Assembly: GCA_031841125.1 (NCBI GenBank)
Contig: CM063108.1
Location: forward strand, 41,720,268-41,784,267
Length of the DNA stretch: 64,000 nt
Direction of reading: 5' to 3'
Source of the DNA: Acanthococcus lagerstroemiae
Lineage: Eukaryota > Arthropoda > Insecta > Hemiptera > Eriococcidae
Shown here: positions 21,481 to 32,392 of the stretch, piece by piece
How positions within the stretch are numbered: position 1 is the stretch's first letter
Layout of the letters: every line of letters starts with the position of its first letter
Notes under the pieces: generated by a model
The model's database searches: none
Seen by the model: only the letters and a program-made list of their open reading frames with translations
Told to the model about the DNA's origin: nothing
Made by a program: the position numbers and the translations under genes

Positions 21481-22355
21481 CATATATGTGTACGTCCAAG
21501 CATAAAGGGACCACGTTGTCGATTTTAGTTTTCAAGATATAGCCATTTTTCGAGCGTGCGGTCAAAACTACCGAAAATGGGATTTTGAATGTTTCTGATA
21601 GAAGCAACCCTGCGATATCTCAGCCCACTTACCCCACCTCTGTACCTATCACCGTTCCTCTGTAATATCAATTTGAATAAAAAGTGAGGAAGGGACCACA
21701 TTGTCGGTTGAAAATTTTTTTCACTTTTCTCGGCCTAAGAATCATCCGAAAAACTTGGTGATTCGAACATTGTACCAAAAAAATTCTTGAAATATCATTT
21801 GTGGAAGAAAATGTTGTACTAAGAATCGTTTTGTATTTTTTTATATTTTTTTGATAATACTTCTTTTTTGTTCCACTTACAGAATAATCAACGTTTATAT
21901 TTTACCTCTTCGGATTAATAAAATCTGTTTCATACATGCCTATCATTAATTTTTTGTGTAAAGTAGGGCCGAAAAACAATTCGAAATTGAATATTTTTGA
22001 AAAGGGACCATCTTGTCGGTAATGGCTTTCTCCAGCTGAAGCGGGTGGAATTTTTCAATAATACCCTGGAGGGATTCCATTTAGTTATTTTCTAACGAAA
22101 AAAGTGACCAGTTCACTTTTTCACTGTTTCATGTTGTTTTTTTTTTCATTTTTTCTTTGCTCTAAACTTTAAACGCTTTTTTCTGAAAAGCACCTTTTTT
22201 TGGAATTTCATTTTCAAAGTTCTCTGGAAAAGTGAATTCTCCAGCTACTGACCTCCACTATGGCTCATTTTGTAGGGAATTTAATGTAGTTTCTGGAACT
22301 GGTCCTAACTCCATACCGACAACATAATCCCTTTATGCTTGGACGTACACATATG
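21481..22355. mobile_element. TIR element with internal GGGACCAC-TTGTCGG iterations
   Basis: Inverted ends CATATATGTGTACGTCCAAG (21481) and CTTGGACGTACACATATG (22338-22355), continuing inward to CATAAAGGGA. The word AAGGGACCACRTTGTCGG recurs at about 21506, 21690 and 22012 and inverted at about 22316-22336. No coding capacity. Family not identified; flanks are AT-rich and the target duplication is unclear. Confidence 0.85.
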
Positions 22356-22451
22356 AGTATATATACTATATATGCACCTATGTACTTTTGATTTTGACAG
22401 ATTTTCAAAACATATTTTGCTCTTCACTACATCATTGGCCCCCTCATAAAT

Positions 22452-22472
22452 CATAGTCTGGCTATGGGCCTG
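22452..22472. mobile_element. hAT right end (isolated)
   Basis: The inverse reads CAGGCCCATAGCCAGACTAT, close to the termini of the hAT MITEs at 7224 and 59329. No left partner was found. It may be the right end of the hAT whose transposase remnant lies at 20590-21035, with the TIR element 21481-22355 inserted between. Confidence 0.5.
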
Positions 22473-23868
22473 GGTGCATTATACCCTTGCACCAGATAAA
22501 ACTGCAAGATTATTATTAGAGAATATTGATATTCGATGCTTTGGTCAGCTAGCCTAACACACAACGGTCACCGTAACCTGGAGTTCCATTCGTCACCGGT
22601 ATCATAATTAGTCGTTGCTCGCTGTACGATTACAATGTGCCTCCATCATTTCGTCAATACTCGTATTTCATTCCAACCGACATTATGTATATTATACCGG
22701 CCACAGTAAATTATTGGTTTCACGTACGCGCATAAATGCAACAACAATGTTTATAAGTAACGAGAAGTACAAAAAAAAAATACACAGGTGGTCGACACTC
22801 GATACCTGCAACATTGTAGTTGTAAAACAGAGGCAATTTACTGCCTACAATAAAAGTTGGAGCTCATGGTCCATTTAACTTGGCGTGTGCAATCAGCGCA
22901 TATCTTAATGCAAGTGCTCTTTTTATAGATGTACTTAGAAACAAGGAGACGGAGAGGGAAAAGCATTTATCAATATCACTCGCTCAGTACTTAATATTTT
23001 TACCGATAAGCTCACGAGCAAGCGTGACATTTCAAATGCCGCGACTTGGGCACACACTTCCTCATGTTTAGATTAACTTATAACCGCCCACGACAGAAGC
23101 TTTGGCGCCGTCTGAAGGATAACGACGATGGTTAAATACGAGATGTTAATACGATCGACGGAAGGTTTATCGTAAACGCGGAGAGCGAATTAAATCCGAA
23201 CGAAGGTAAATTCATTTTGCAGGACTGCCGGCGTAGAGAGATGTCGATATGTAGAAAGCATCGAGCATCGAAGATCAGCCCGATTGCGCGCGGAGCCAGT
23301 TTATACGCCGAGAAATTACGAGCATTTGACGAGAGCGGACACCACGAACAGCGGAAACGGTATTCGTGTCGGTACTCAAATATATAGTTCAAAGTTAAGT
23401 GCCACAGTGAACTGGTGAGGTCGTAATTTGGCAGAAGGATCTTATAGTGAGACTCGAGTCTGCTTTTCGTCGAAATGGTTCAGGTTCGGCGCACACCCGC
23501 GGCTATGTACAATTCGTGTGTAGCATTGGAAAACCGATTTTGAAAAAATGAAGATACAGTGACCTCGCATGTGTTCGTAGGACCTTCGGTTGCAACTGGA
23601 AGTAGAACACGATAGGAAAGGAAAGCTATTTTCGTTTGGTTCTTGAGTGCGCCAGAATTGGACGAAGAAATGATAGGTATGCCTCGTCGATGTTTAACTT
23701 TGTAATAGGCCTGTAGCGCTGCGGCAAAAAATACTTTTCGAGGCGAGGTTAAACGAATTGGTTTCAGCGAGCACCGGATTCGTATTGCTGGTTATCGCAC
23801 AGCGGTAGTGAAATCAAACGGAGCCGTGCTACTCGAGATCAGCTCCATTTTCTTCCTGCTTCCCTTCA
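22473..23868. other. Unassigned stretch
   Basis: Moderate GC with many short overlapping frames and no recognised domain. Confidence 0.5.
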
Positions 23869-24042
23869 CTCGGTGGAACGTATAGCGATGCACGCATGCC
23901 AAAGTAGCTCTCCAGACACCGCACCCCTGGCCCCATAAACTACCCTTTCGAATATCGCGTCAGTGACCAGAGGGACGCACTGAGGCTGGCCCGAGCCCCC
24001 CATTCGCCTCTTCGTTTCGGATTCCCGCTGTCCTGCCAGGAC
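23869..24042 (+). repeat. Repeat A, copy 3 (truncated)
   Basis: Matches the unit from CGGTGGAACGTATAGCGATG (23871) to GCTGTCCTGCCAGGACC (24026-24042), where homology stops abruptly. The second half is missing. Confidence 0.88.
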
Positions 24043-24184
24043 CAACTGTACACATATGGTCTAAGGTCATCACGGAGCAGTTAGACACATTCCACGGGGA
24101 TGCCTTTTCTTGATATCTTCCTACTTCCCTAACGGACACATAAAACTGCACTCAGGGGTTACGGAACAAGCGGAGGTACAGGGG

Positions 24185-24490
24185 TACAGTGTACCCTCCA
24201 AAAATTTGAGGCACTTGGGATCAGTTGTACCTTTCCCTCTTCAGCCCCCCCCCCGCACACAAGAAAATAAAAAAACAATTTGAAAATTATCCAACAAGTT
24301 GATAAGAAAGTGCCCTCGTGATTTATAAGGTTTTCAAGACTTACGAGATTTTTAAAATTTACAAGATTTTTTCAAGGTGTTTTGCTTGTTACCTTTACTT
24401 TTGAAAAATCAAACCTATTTTGTTTTTAAATTTTTTGTACGTACGTCCTCGAAAAAAAAACAACATTCCGACGACACCACTAACTGCATG
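24185..24490 (+). repeat. Repeat B, copy 1
   Basis: GGGGTACAGTGTACCCTCC, CAAGTTGATAAGAAAGTGCC, TTTACAAGATTTTTTC and the closing CCTCGAAAAAAAAACAACAT with CCGACG match, in order, a diverged copy at about 43.15-43.39 kb. No coding. Confidence 0.6.
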
Positions 24491-24599
24491 GCAGTCAGTT
24501 CCTTCGGGGTGGATTTAGGACAGAAGTTAACAATCTTTTGCGGGAGGAGGGGGGCGCTAATGTGCCCATTAAGATTTTAATATGCCTACAAAAATGCCG

Positions 24600-25435
24600 A
24601 CGCCACACAATACATAAAACAATTTATGCTGCAGACTGCTCCTCATTTACCAGCTATTTCTCGGACGGGTAGTGCAATTTCATTGCCGTTTTACCTAACC
24701 ATTGTTTCAATAAAGGTACGTCTTTCCAATATCATCCTATAAAACGTTCAACTCAATCAGAAATGGATCAAAAACAATGACGTGCTAACATATTTTTGAA
24801 CCAGAGACGGTTAAGTCCATAGAAAGAATTGGAAATGAGTTATATGCCCATAAACAAGCTGAACTCCTGGCGAGCCATTTGTAACAGAGAGGGAAAATTG
24901 GTATAGTCAAGAGGGGAGGGGTAATGAATGATAATATCTATTTTGTAAGGTAGTAGTGCTCGCTTGTCTCAGACGGCATAGGCCAAAAACTAACAAAAAT
25001 TGCCCAGGAATGGACCAAAAACAATAGATATACTAAAAAAGTACGAAAAAAAAGAAGAAAAAAGAGGAGGTAACCGAAAACTCTGCATGTGACTGGAAAA
25101 AAGTAGTAGGATTTCTCTTTCTAGTACCGTTTTTTGTGGGGGGAGGGAAGGGGTAAAGGGCATTCTAACGACCCAATAAATGCCAAATCTATGTTTTCCA
25201 ATGCTGAAAACACTGTTTGTTATAACCGTTACTCCCGGTTTTTGATTATGATAAAAGTATACTTTTTACCAAAATTCAAGACGAGGCATTAGCCAAAAAG
25301 CAATAGGTACTCAATTGAGAAGATTTCTTTTTCTAGGTCAAATTAATGTCTTGGGTCAAACTCGAATTTTAGGATTCTTAAAGCAAAATTGGAGTTTTTC
25401 TTATGGGAAATCCTATGTTAAATTCGCACTGCGTC
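24600..25435. repeat. Possible very old long-period repeat
   Basis: AGAAATGGATCAAAAACAAT (about 24760) and GGAATGGACCAAAAACAAT (about 25008) and related G-rich blocks about 245 bp apart suggest a degenerate duplication. Otherwise no feature. Confidence 0.3.
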
Positions 25436-25439
25436 TTCG

Positions 25440-26100
25440 TCGCTGGTACTAGAGGCTTCGCCTTCGGTCGTTGGAATCACATTTCGTTTTCGAAGCACCT
25501 AGGATAGTGAAGACTTGCACGAATATGGTGGGAGACACCTTAAAAGTACCATCCAGAAACCATATAGAGCTTTGGCAAAGCAAAAACCAATAGTCGGTCT
25601 TTGAGGTCACTGCCAATGGAGTCATAGAGGGGGAAACTGTTCTCTGACCAACGTTTTTTGGTATTGGTTTGGAATATCTTTAAGTTCGTCTAACGACTTA
25701 GGATTTGCCGGTAAATCCTTTTTTCTAGTTTGTCGTATCGCTTATTCGGTTGTCTCACATTCAGGCAAGAGACTGAATACTGCAAGGGACACTCGCGGTA
25801 TTCATTTCACAGTAGTTGCGCGGCTGGTTGCTCGGGGTGCACAGCCACCTTCCGCTTTATTTTGGTAATGACCACCTCTGCAGAACACACTCCTCCTGGT
25901 TAGGAGGGTGGTGGTGTGGCGACAGAGATGGTCCTTTAATGAAGATGACCGTGGCTCCTGGTGCAGGATCGTTGGTGATTGTTCTTGCCTCGCACTTCTT
26001 CCCGCGCAGCTTGAGACAATCCCAGTATACTCTTCTTTAACTGGCACAGGATGGGAAATAGACATAGCCATCGAGTAGTAGTTTATGATCAGCGATTTGA
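25440..26100 (-). pseudogene. MULE transposase, N-terminal half (FLYWCH finger + start of core)
   Basis: Minus strand. ADHKLLLDGYVYFPSC, then (through a stop) RRVYWDCLKLRGKKCEART, and HHHPPNQEEC form a FLYWCH zinc finger (YW-x-C, C-x-AR, HxH). Further on come KRWSENSFPLYDSIGSDL and LLVFAL, then SSIWFLDGTFKVSPTIFVQV, FTILGAS. The WFLDGTFKV block with its Asp is the start of the MULE DDE core. FLYWCH plus MULE is a known domain pairing in insect elements. The remainder of the core and the SWIM tail are absent. Two or more frame changes and a stop inside the FLYWCH finger. Confidence 0.87.
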
Positions 26101-26329
26101 GCCATTAGGTAATTCTTATTCGTTTGCTTTCAACGTGGTTATGACACATCTTCAATAAATCACTTTCATTATCAACTAAATTTATATACCATGGAAATTT
26201 CAATAGGTATTTGTGAAAGTACATAATACATTCGGAATAATGAATTTGGTAAAATAATCACTCGGAAAAACGAATATTCGGGAAAGTGGTTTCGGGAAAT
26301 TGACAAGGAATCCTGATGAATACACTTCT
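26101..26329. other. Spacer between MULE remnant and LTR element
   Basis: AT-rich, no recognised feature. Confidence 0.5.
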
Positions 26330-26333
26330 CTAT

Positions 26334-26607
26334 TGTAATGAGATTCTCACCAAAAAACGCATGAAACATGTACTAAGAACTTTTAATGTCACCTAATACA
26401 AAAGCACGAAAACAGTAGCTAGATGGCTTGAGAACGCACAATTTTGCATACAAAAACTATACTGTACAGCGACGACTAGCGGCCTTGATATATCCTGGCG
26501 TTATCGGTGAAACTCCTTATTGTTTTTGTTATCGAACTTCTATTCTGCTGCTTGAAACGTGTCAACCTTTCTTTGCTTATCTCGAATGTTCAGGATTATT
26601 TACCACA
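26334..26607 (-). repeat. 3' LTR
   Basis: On the plus strand runs TGTAATGAG ... TTTACCACA; read on the minus strand it starts TGTGGTAAATAATCC and ends CATTACA. Matches the other LTR throughout. It carries more C-to-T/G-to-A type changes at CpG-like positions than its partner. Confidence 0.95.
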
Positions 26608-26621
26608 CTGCCCTCTCTTTA
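26608..26621 (-). promoter_or_regulatory. Polypurine tract
   Basis: The minus strand reads AAAGAGAGGGCAG directly before the 3' LTR, the expected plus-strand priming site. Confidence 0.8.
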
Positions 26622-26698
26622 ATTCTGGATATCCTGGCCAGGCTCCAGATCTTCTTCACGGTGACCATGCCAGATTGCCAAACGATGAAAGTACATGA

Positions 26699-26991
26699 CT
26701 TTAGCTCGTCGACCACCAAGCTTCCAAATCCGGTATACAACATTGTTGGTCCGCTTGAGTTACGATGTGAAGTCCTTCCCAATGACTCTGTAGCTTCCGG
26801 TTCCATCCTCTCTTTTGTTGCGGATTGTAAAACCAGACATGGTCCCCAGCCTGGAAGCCGACCTTGTTGGCTTTGATGTCGTAGCGAGTCTTCATCCAGT
26901 CAAGCTTTCCTTTCGCATAGTTGTTTAAGGCATCATGTTGTAATGTTCTCTTGACAGCGATAATTGTGTGGGCCTGTTGGGAAACTACCAA
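26699..26991 (-). pseudogene. Integrase C-terminal (GPY/F-like) fragment of the LTR element
   Basis: The reading MKTRYDIKANKVGFQAGDHV, VWFYNPQQKRGWNRKLQ and HWEGLHIVTQ corresponds to the integrase C-terminal module of Ty3/gypsy elements (DxVWFYNP...KRG..PKLQ..W.GPY); the GPY position reads GLH. It directly follows the gag zinc-knuckle region, so about all of pol between was deleted. Confidence 0.88.
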
Positions 26992-27020
26992 AGACGTTCG
27001 GCCCGCAACACCCCGGCCTC

Positions 27021-28338
27021 CTAGTTTAATTGTTTCAGTTTGGTGGTCTTCTTGTTCTGGGGGCAGTCAACACGAATATGCCCCAGTTCACTGCACTGGA
27101 AGCATTGTGGCTTCCCAGTCCAGCGCGGACGTTTGGTGTTTGGTCGCTTCTTTGCCTCAATCACCTGCTCCACTACTACTTCCACAACTTTCTTCAAGCC
27201 TGCCAGTTCCTCTTCCGTTTCACAGGCCTGGGCTTGTCGAACTGTGGCTTTCTTTCTGGAGCTTTTCCGTACAGCTTCCAGCTCCAGGGCTTGTGCCAAA
27301 GCAGACCGAGAGTTTTGATGGTTGCCAACTCTCACCAGCCTCTGAATATGTTCGTCCTCAATTCCATCAATAAACACCGAAGCCGCCATTTCCTCTCTGA
27401 ATTCTTCAGAGGATGTTGGTGAGGCGAACTATTTCCACTTCAAAGGCTTGAAGCGATTCTCCTCGCCTCTATGACCGGACCTTCAGTTCCCATTTCCGCA
27501 GTTGCTTCATATGGGCTTGCCCATATCGACGTTCCAAGGCTTCCACCAGCTTCTGGAAATTCCTCTGGTCCTTGGTTGGAACCGTCTTCAGTACGTCCAC
27601 TGCGGCTCCTCGCAGGTTGACGGCCAATGCTGTAGCCTTTGTCGCTTTGTCCCAGCCATTACTGGCAGCCACTGCCTCAAACTGGACGAGGTAGGTCTTC
27701 CAGGAATGCTGACCATCAAACGTTGGCAGTTTCACTTTCATGGAGCCACTACCACTTGAAGCTAAAACCATTTGGCATGGTTGACTAACTGGAGCCTCCA
27801 CTGACGATGCACTGGCGGCTGAACCCATCTGGGTAGGCAGCTAGTTACTTGGAGGTACCACCACTGACATTGTTGTACAGCCAGTCCAGAGTTCCTTCAG
27901 CGCTTTTTCTAGTATGGCGACTCTTTTGTTCTGATCTTCTAACTTCTTGGCCAAAGGCCCGATTTTCTTGTCTATCTTTTTCTCCAGTCCTTGAACAATT
28001 ACCTGCAACTGTTCTTCTATTTTCCTCGACTGTTCTTTCATTTTTGTGGACTATCGAGCCTGATCCATCTTCACATCATCCATCTTCTTTGACTGTTCTT
28101 CCATCCTCTTTAATTGGTCGCATTATGTTCATAATGTACTGGAGAGCAGCAGCCGTTGTCGACCCTTTATCTTCCAGTTCTGGTTCTGGTTCTGCATCAA
28201 AATCAAAAGTTCTTGGGTCCTTACCTTCACCTCTCAGGAAGGTATTTCCACTTTCGAAACCAATGGCAATAGATCACGGTTCTTCAATTCCTTCCGAAGC
28301 TCTTTCTGCAACCGTTTGAACAACTTTTTCGGAGCCAT
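27021..28338 (-). pseudogene. gag of the LTR element (broken)
   Basis: The start MAPKKLFKRLQKELRKEL lies at 28338. Then a helical/coiled-coil stretch (KEQSRKIEEQLQVIVQGLEK, 28041-27841), the capsid-like part with KVKLPTFDGQHSWKTYLVQF (27744 on) and LERRYGQAHMKQL, then FREEMAASVFIDGIEDEHIQ, and a single CCHC knuckle CFQCSELGHIRVDC (27090-27050). Capsid and knuckle blocks lie in different frames, with stops near 27843 and 27469. The role in intact relatives is particle assembly and RNA packaging. Confidence 0.9.
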
Positions 28339-28452
28339 CACAAATGGATAGTTTTGATGACGTTCACGTCTTCAACGCGAAACGCCGAATCCACAGAACA
28401 GGAATGTCCAAACGAATGTCCAAACGAGATCTTCACGACGCGTACTGTCGAA

Positions 28453-28470
28453 TCCCACTTCTGACACCAA
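28453..28470 (-). promoter_or_regulatory. Primer-binding site
   Basis: Immediately inside the 5' LTR the minus strand reads TTGGTGTCAGAAGTGGGA. It begins with the usual TGG after one base. The priming tRNA was not determined. Confidence 0.75.
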
Positions 28471-28746
28471 TGTAACGAGATGCGCACCAAAAAACGCACG
28501 AAAACATGTACTAAGAACTTTTAATGTCACCTAGTACAAACGCACGAAAACAGTAGCTAGATCGCTTGAAAACGCACAATTTCGCATACAAAAACTAGAC
28601 TATACAGCGACGGCCAGCGGCCTTTATATATCCCAGGCGTTATCGGCGAAACTCCTTATCGCTTTCGTTATCGAACTTATATCCTGCTGCTCAAAACGTG
28701 TCGATCTTTCTTCGCTTATCTCGAATGTTCGGGATTATTCGCCACA
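28471..28746 (-). repeat. 5' LTR
   Basis: Plus strand TGTAACGAGATGCGC ... TTCGCCACA; minus strand starts TGTGGCGAATAATCCC. Direct repeat of 26334-26607. Confidence 0.95.
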
Positions 28747-28750
28747 CTAT

Positions 28751-30905
28751 TTTATGCGATTATCAAACACACTTTACAAAAATTAACATCAATACTCTAG
28801 ATCACACTGATTTGATTGAAATTTGGAGTGAAGATAGACAAAACATCACACTACACGTACGTAAGAAATATTGTCAAATTATGTACGTTTAGTTCCCCTA
28901 GGAGTGCTAGTCTCATTACTTCATGGACAGACTTCGTATCACACGATTTTTATACACAAATATCGGACCGTTCATATTTGTATTATAAAAATCTGCCGAC
29001 TTCAGCCCTTTTCACCATAATCGATTGTCGCCTTTGAAATACAAGTCCTCCTCGTATTAATTTGTACATCTGCAGCTTCTCGCGTGCATTTCGAGATCCG
29101 AAAATCTGGAGCCTGTACGCTTATATGCAGCGTTTCCTCTTCTACACACAGCAGAAATTTATATAGCAACCCTTTTAATTAATTTTAGCAAGCTGGGAGC
29201 TGCGATCGCGGTCGCACATAATGCGATCCCGCCGGCAAGACGAATATTTCCTTGGCAACCCTCGGCACCAGGTACACCATATGGAACCAGAGGGAAGGAT
29301 CGATATGCTCCGTACTCGATTCATCTGCTCGAAGAAAACTCTCGATCATAAAACTCGCACACGTTCGCGTTATCTATTCGATATTCTATGTACGAACAGG
29401 TAGAGAACAATCTCCAGATATACCTGCTTATCGCGAATCCGCAATTAAGGTTTAAGCTCGATCTGTATGATTAATTATGCGAATGTTGTATTCGCGCGCG
29501 CACATGCGAGAAGTCGACGATTTATCGGACAAATTTTCTGATTTATTGTACGCGGCTGAAAAATCGCATTCGCCTTCGTTCTTCCTCTTTCGAAACGAGC
29601 GAGCCCGCGTATTCGAATTTACATAGAAAATATCGGCGGGTTAGGTCGACCCAATGTGTAAAGAAAAAGTTATTATTCGCGTACGAGCGAAAAACGTATA
29701 TATATGCGTGTGCAGTCATCCTCACCATTCACCAAACATAGAATTATGCCTTCGAACTTGGACGCTGAAATTACGGCAGAACTATAAAAGTCATCAACTC
29801 GTCTTGGCCATTGATATACAATCTATACGAATGTATATATAGAATTTGCCCATTCGGTTTCCGCCAAAAGGCGAAATCAGTTCGTCTGAGATGGCGAATA
29901 AATCACGCGATCGCGATGAGTTTCGAAATTACACGTCAGCTTCGCGTCGTCCGACGGATAGTTAATTTCAAAAGTGGATGCGTAAGCCTACCGGCAGAAG
30001 GCGTTCGGCCGAACACCCACATTTCGGATATACATCGCCTTCGATGTTCGATCCGCCGATACTCACGCTATTTAAATATAATACAAATCGACGAAGCGAA
30101 CAAATAACGCTGGCACCGACGATTTATTACCATTTTGACGCGAAAATCGAATAATGTTTTCGCAGATTCGCCTTGTCCCATCCTTGGGGCACCGGTAGTT
30201 GAGGGAACCGTCCGTACGTCGCGAGATCAATTTATTCTAATAAGACGACGACTCGATCTCCCACTAAACTGTTAACATTCATTATATAGCATCGAGAACG
30301 TCCAATGAAACACTCGCGCGATGCGTTAATATTGTTGTATACATTTGCTTATGATAGCCGCCTTCTCTCCAGTACTTCATCTTCCAACTAATTGGTGTTT
30401 TCAAGACCGCTGTCAAGAATTTTTCACTGTGTGACCAAAGATAAGGTTGTGAGAGTGGAGCTTGGAATGATATTGTGGACTCACACATGGCCAGAAAATG
30501 CTTTCAATCGGGCCTCTTCTTTTAGCACAAATTAGATAAGCCGTTTCAAGAAACATTGTTGCTGTCAGCATCATAATTCATATTTTATAGACTGATGGCC
30601 GAAAATTCTTTCTGACAGACCAATCCATTAAGGGCTGAGATGACCATAGATGTGCTGGTAACAGAAAAGTTTGTCTTACGAAAATTCTCTAGAAGATATC
30701 AGGGCACACGTGGCCGGGAGAAGGCGATGTACCTATTCTCGAAGTGTCAGTGTTATGTTTCTGGTATGGTCACCCCAAACGTTGTACTGGGAACGTTCTT
30801 GCAGGTGCTTCACAGAATGCAGTGGCAAAGTTACCAGCTGTACAGCATCTGAAGCATACCATACATAAAGCACGGAAGGCCAGCAATACAGAAATCAGTT
30901 CATTC
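28751..30905. other. Non-repetitive stretch, nothing recognised
   Basis: About 29040-30270 is richer in CG dinucleotide words (GCGATCGCGG, TTCGCGCGCGC) than its flanks and shows no transposon homology I can recognise. No coding domain seen. Confidence 0.5.
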
Positions 30906-31320
30906 GTCCGTGTGTGAGGTGACGCTGTATACGCCGAGTGCTCAGACTTTGCAGTCCATTGCACTATTCCTCAAGTTGCTGTAAGGGATCAGCTCAGAAG
31001 CCTCACTTTTATAGCCAAAGTGAGAATTTTGCTCAGCTTTATCCCTTCGACTTCACTTGGTACTGGATACTCTAGTCCCAATGCTTCGCGTCTTGTCCCG
31101 GCTATTGCTGGGCATTGACATATGATATGGATCGTGGTTTCTTCCTCTTCTCCACAGTCCCTACAGGAGCCACGTTTCACCACTCCTATTTCATACCACA
31201 TGTGTTTTGTGGCCCCATGACCAATTAATACTTACTTAGTAGTCCGACCATGAGCCTTGCATATTTTCTGTCAAGCCCTAATAGGAACTTGGCATACTTA
31301 CTGGAGGCGTCCCCTGGGTC
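30906..31320 (-). pseudogene. RNase-H LINE 3' end, copy B
   Basis: The minus strand reads SSKYAKFLLGLDRKYARLMV, an interrupted GHGATKHMWYEIGVVKRG, then an intact knuckle CRDCGEEEETTIHIICQC (C-x2-C-x8-H-x4-C), AIAGTRREALGLEYPVPSEV and KILTLAIKVRLLS. The 3' region (30906-30988) matches copy A at 14971-15050. The RNase H domain itself is missing. Confidence 0.88.
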
Positions 31321-32384
31321 ATTCTACGGAAATCTTGTTACGTTTGTTTCAGCTAGATATCTGGCAATGTGTATAAACAATAGGGTCCTCTCTATTGCTG
31401 GGTAGGTTCAGAGGATAACTTATTGTATCTTTTTTTATTAATTTGAAGTATCGTGCCCCCACCCCTATTGCGGAAATTCCATTTAAATGCTCAAAAATTC
31501 CTTCATCGTGGCTATCCCTCACCGTGGACTGGACTACAATTTTTTTTTTAATTTTATCGCTGCGTGTTTGGATAAACTGATGCGCGTGTATAGTTTTTGT
31601 GAGTATAAGGAACTGAAGGTGTGCGCACCATAAATGTAAACAAACGATTATGAAGAGGTTTCATGGAAATCGCATGGTTGCATCGCGTAACTAGGGCGTT
31701 TACCGCGCGCAGCGCTGTAAGCACCCTATTGCAAACCCATGCAACCTTTTCATTATTGTTCTTTTACATTTACAGTGTGCATACCTGCAGTTCCTTAGTG
31801 AGTACTGAGTACAGTGAACAAGTTGGCAATGCAGTACGTGTTTCAGACTCGATCAGAATCAGTGCAGCCATATTTGAAAACGAGTTCCTTGCTTTTTTCC
31901 CCTTCACCGTGGTCAAATTTGAACCAATCAGACAACGGACACAGAGCATATATTTTTGAATGTAGAATAACTAACCTGAAGTATGTTTATCAGTCGGTTG
32001 GTGTGTACATATGATTATTTTCGAATTCTGAATGGATTGCTGCTTAATTTATGAAAAGTGCTGGAAATTAGAGATTTTACCCGCAGAAATTCCTTAAACG
32101 TGGCGCATTGTGATGAGTGCCGCAAGCAACTCAAATTTTTGATAATTGCAATTAAGTACATTATATGGGTACGTACATCAGATCATACTTTTTCGTTTCA
32201 TCACATTATAAAATACCTATAGTCAAAATCGAGAGATCCAGTGAACCTTTATCAATTTTGTGAAGATTTTTCCCATTTCCATCACCGTGGCAACAGGAAT
32301 TATGAAAGCCACGATGAAGAAATTCGATACCACTATGAAAGAATTTACTAAAATCTGGTTTCACGATAGGTCGGAAATTTGTGA
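31321..32384. other. Unassigned stretch
   Basis: Short frames only; no domain or repeat recognised. Confidence 0.5.
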
Positions 32385-32392
32385 ATACGAGT

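Larger units (their letters stand above)
26334..28746 (-). mobile_element. Internally deleted Ty3/gypsy-type LTR retrotransposon
   Basis: Two direct LTRs (26334-26607 and 28471-28746) flanked by a perfect 4-bp target duplication CTAT (26330-26333 and 28747-28750). Coding direction is minus. Primer-binding site, gag, the last part of integrase and a polypurine tract are present, but protease, reverse transcriptase, RNase H and most of integrase are gone. The two LTRs differ at roughly 30 of about 275 positions by hand count, so the insertion is not recent. No envelope gene. Confidence 0.95.

Noticed and set aside
25816..26040. Plus-strand protein
   Set aside because: It lies antisense to the FLYWCH finger of the MULE remnant.
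26921..27422. Long plus-strand frames of 130-150 codons
   Set aside because: They are antisense to the LTR element's gag, whose zinc knuckle and GPY-like module read on the minus strand.
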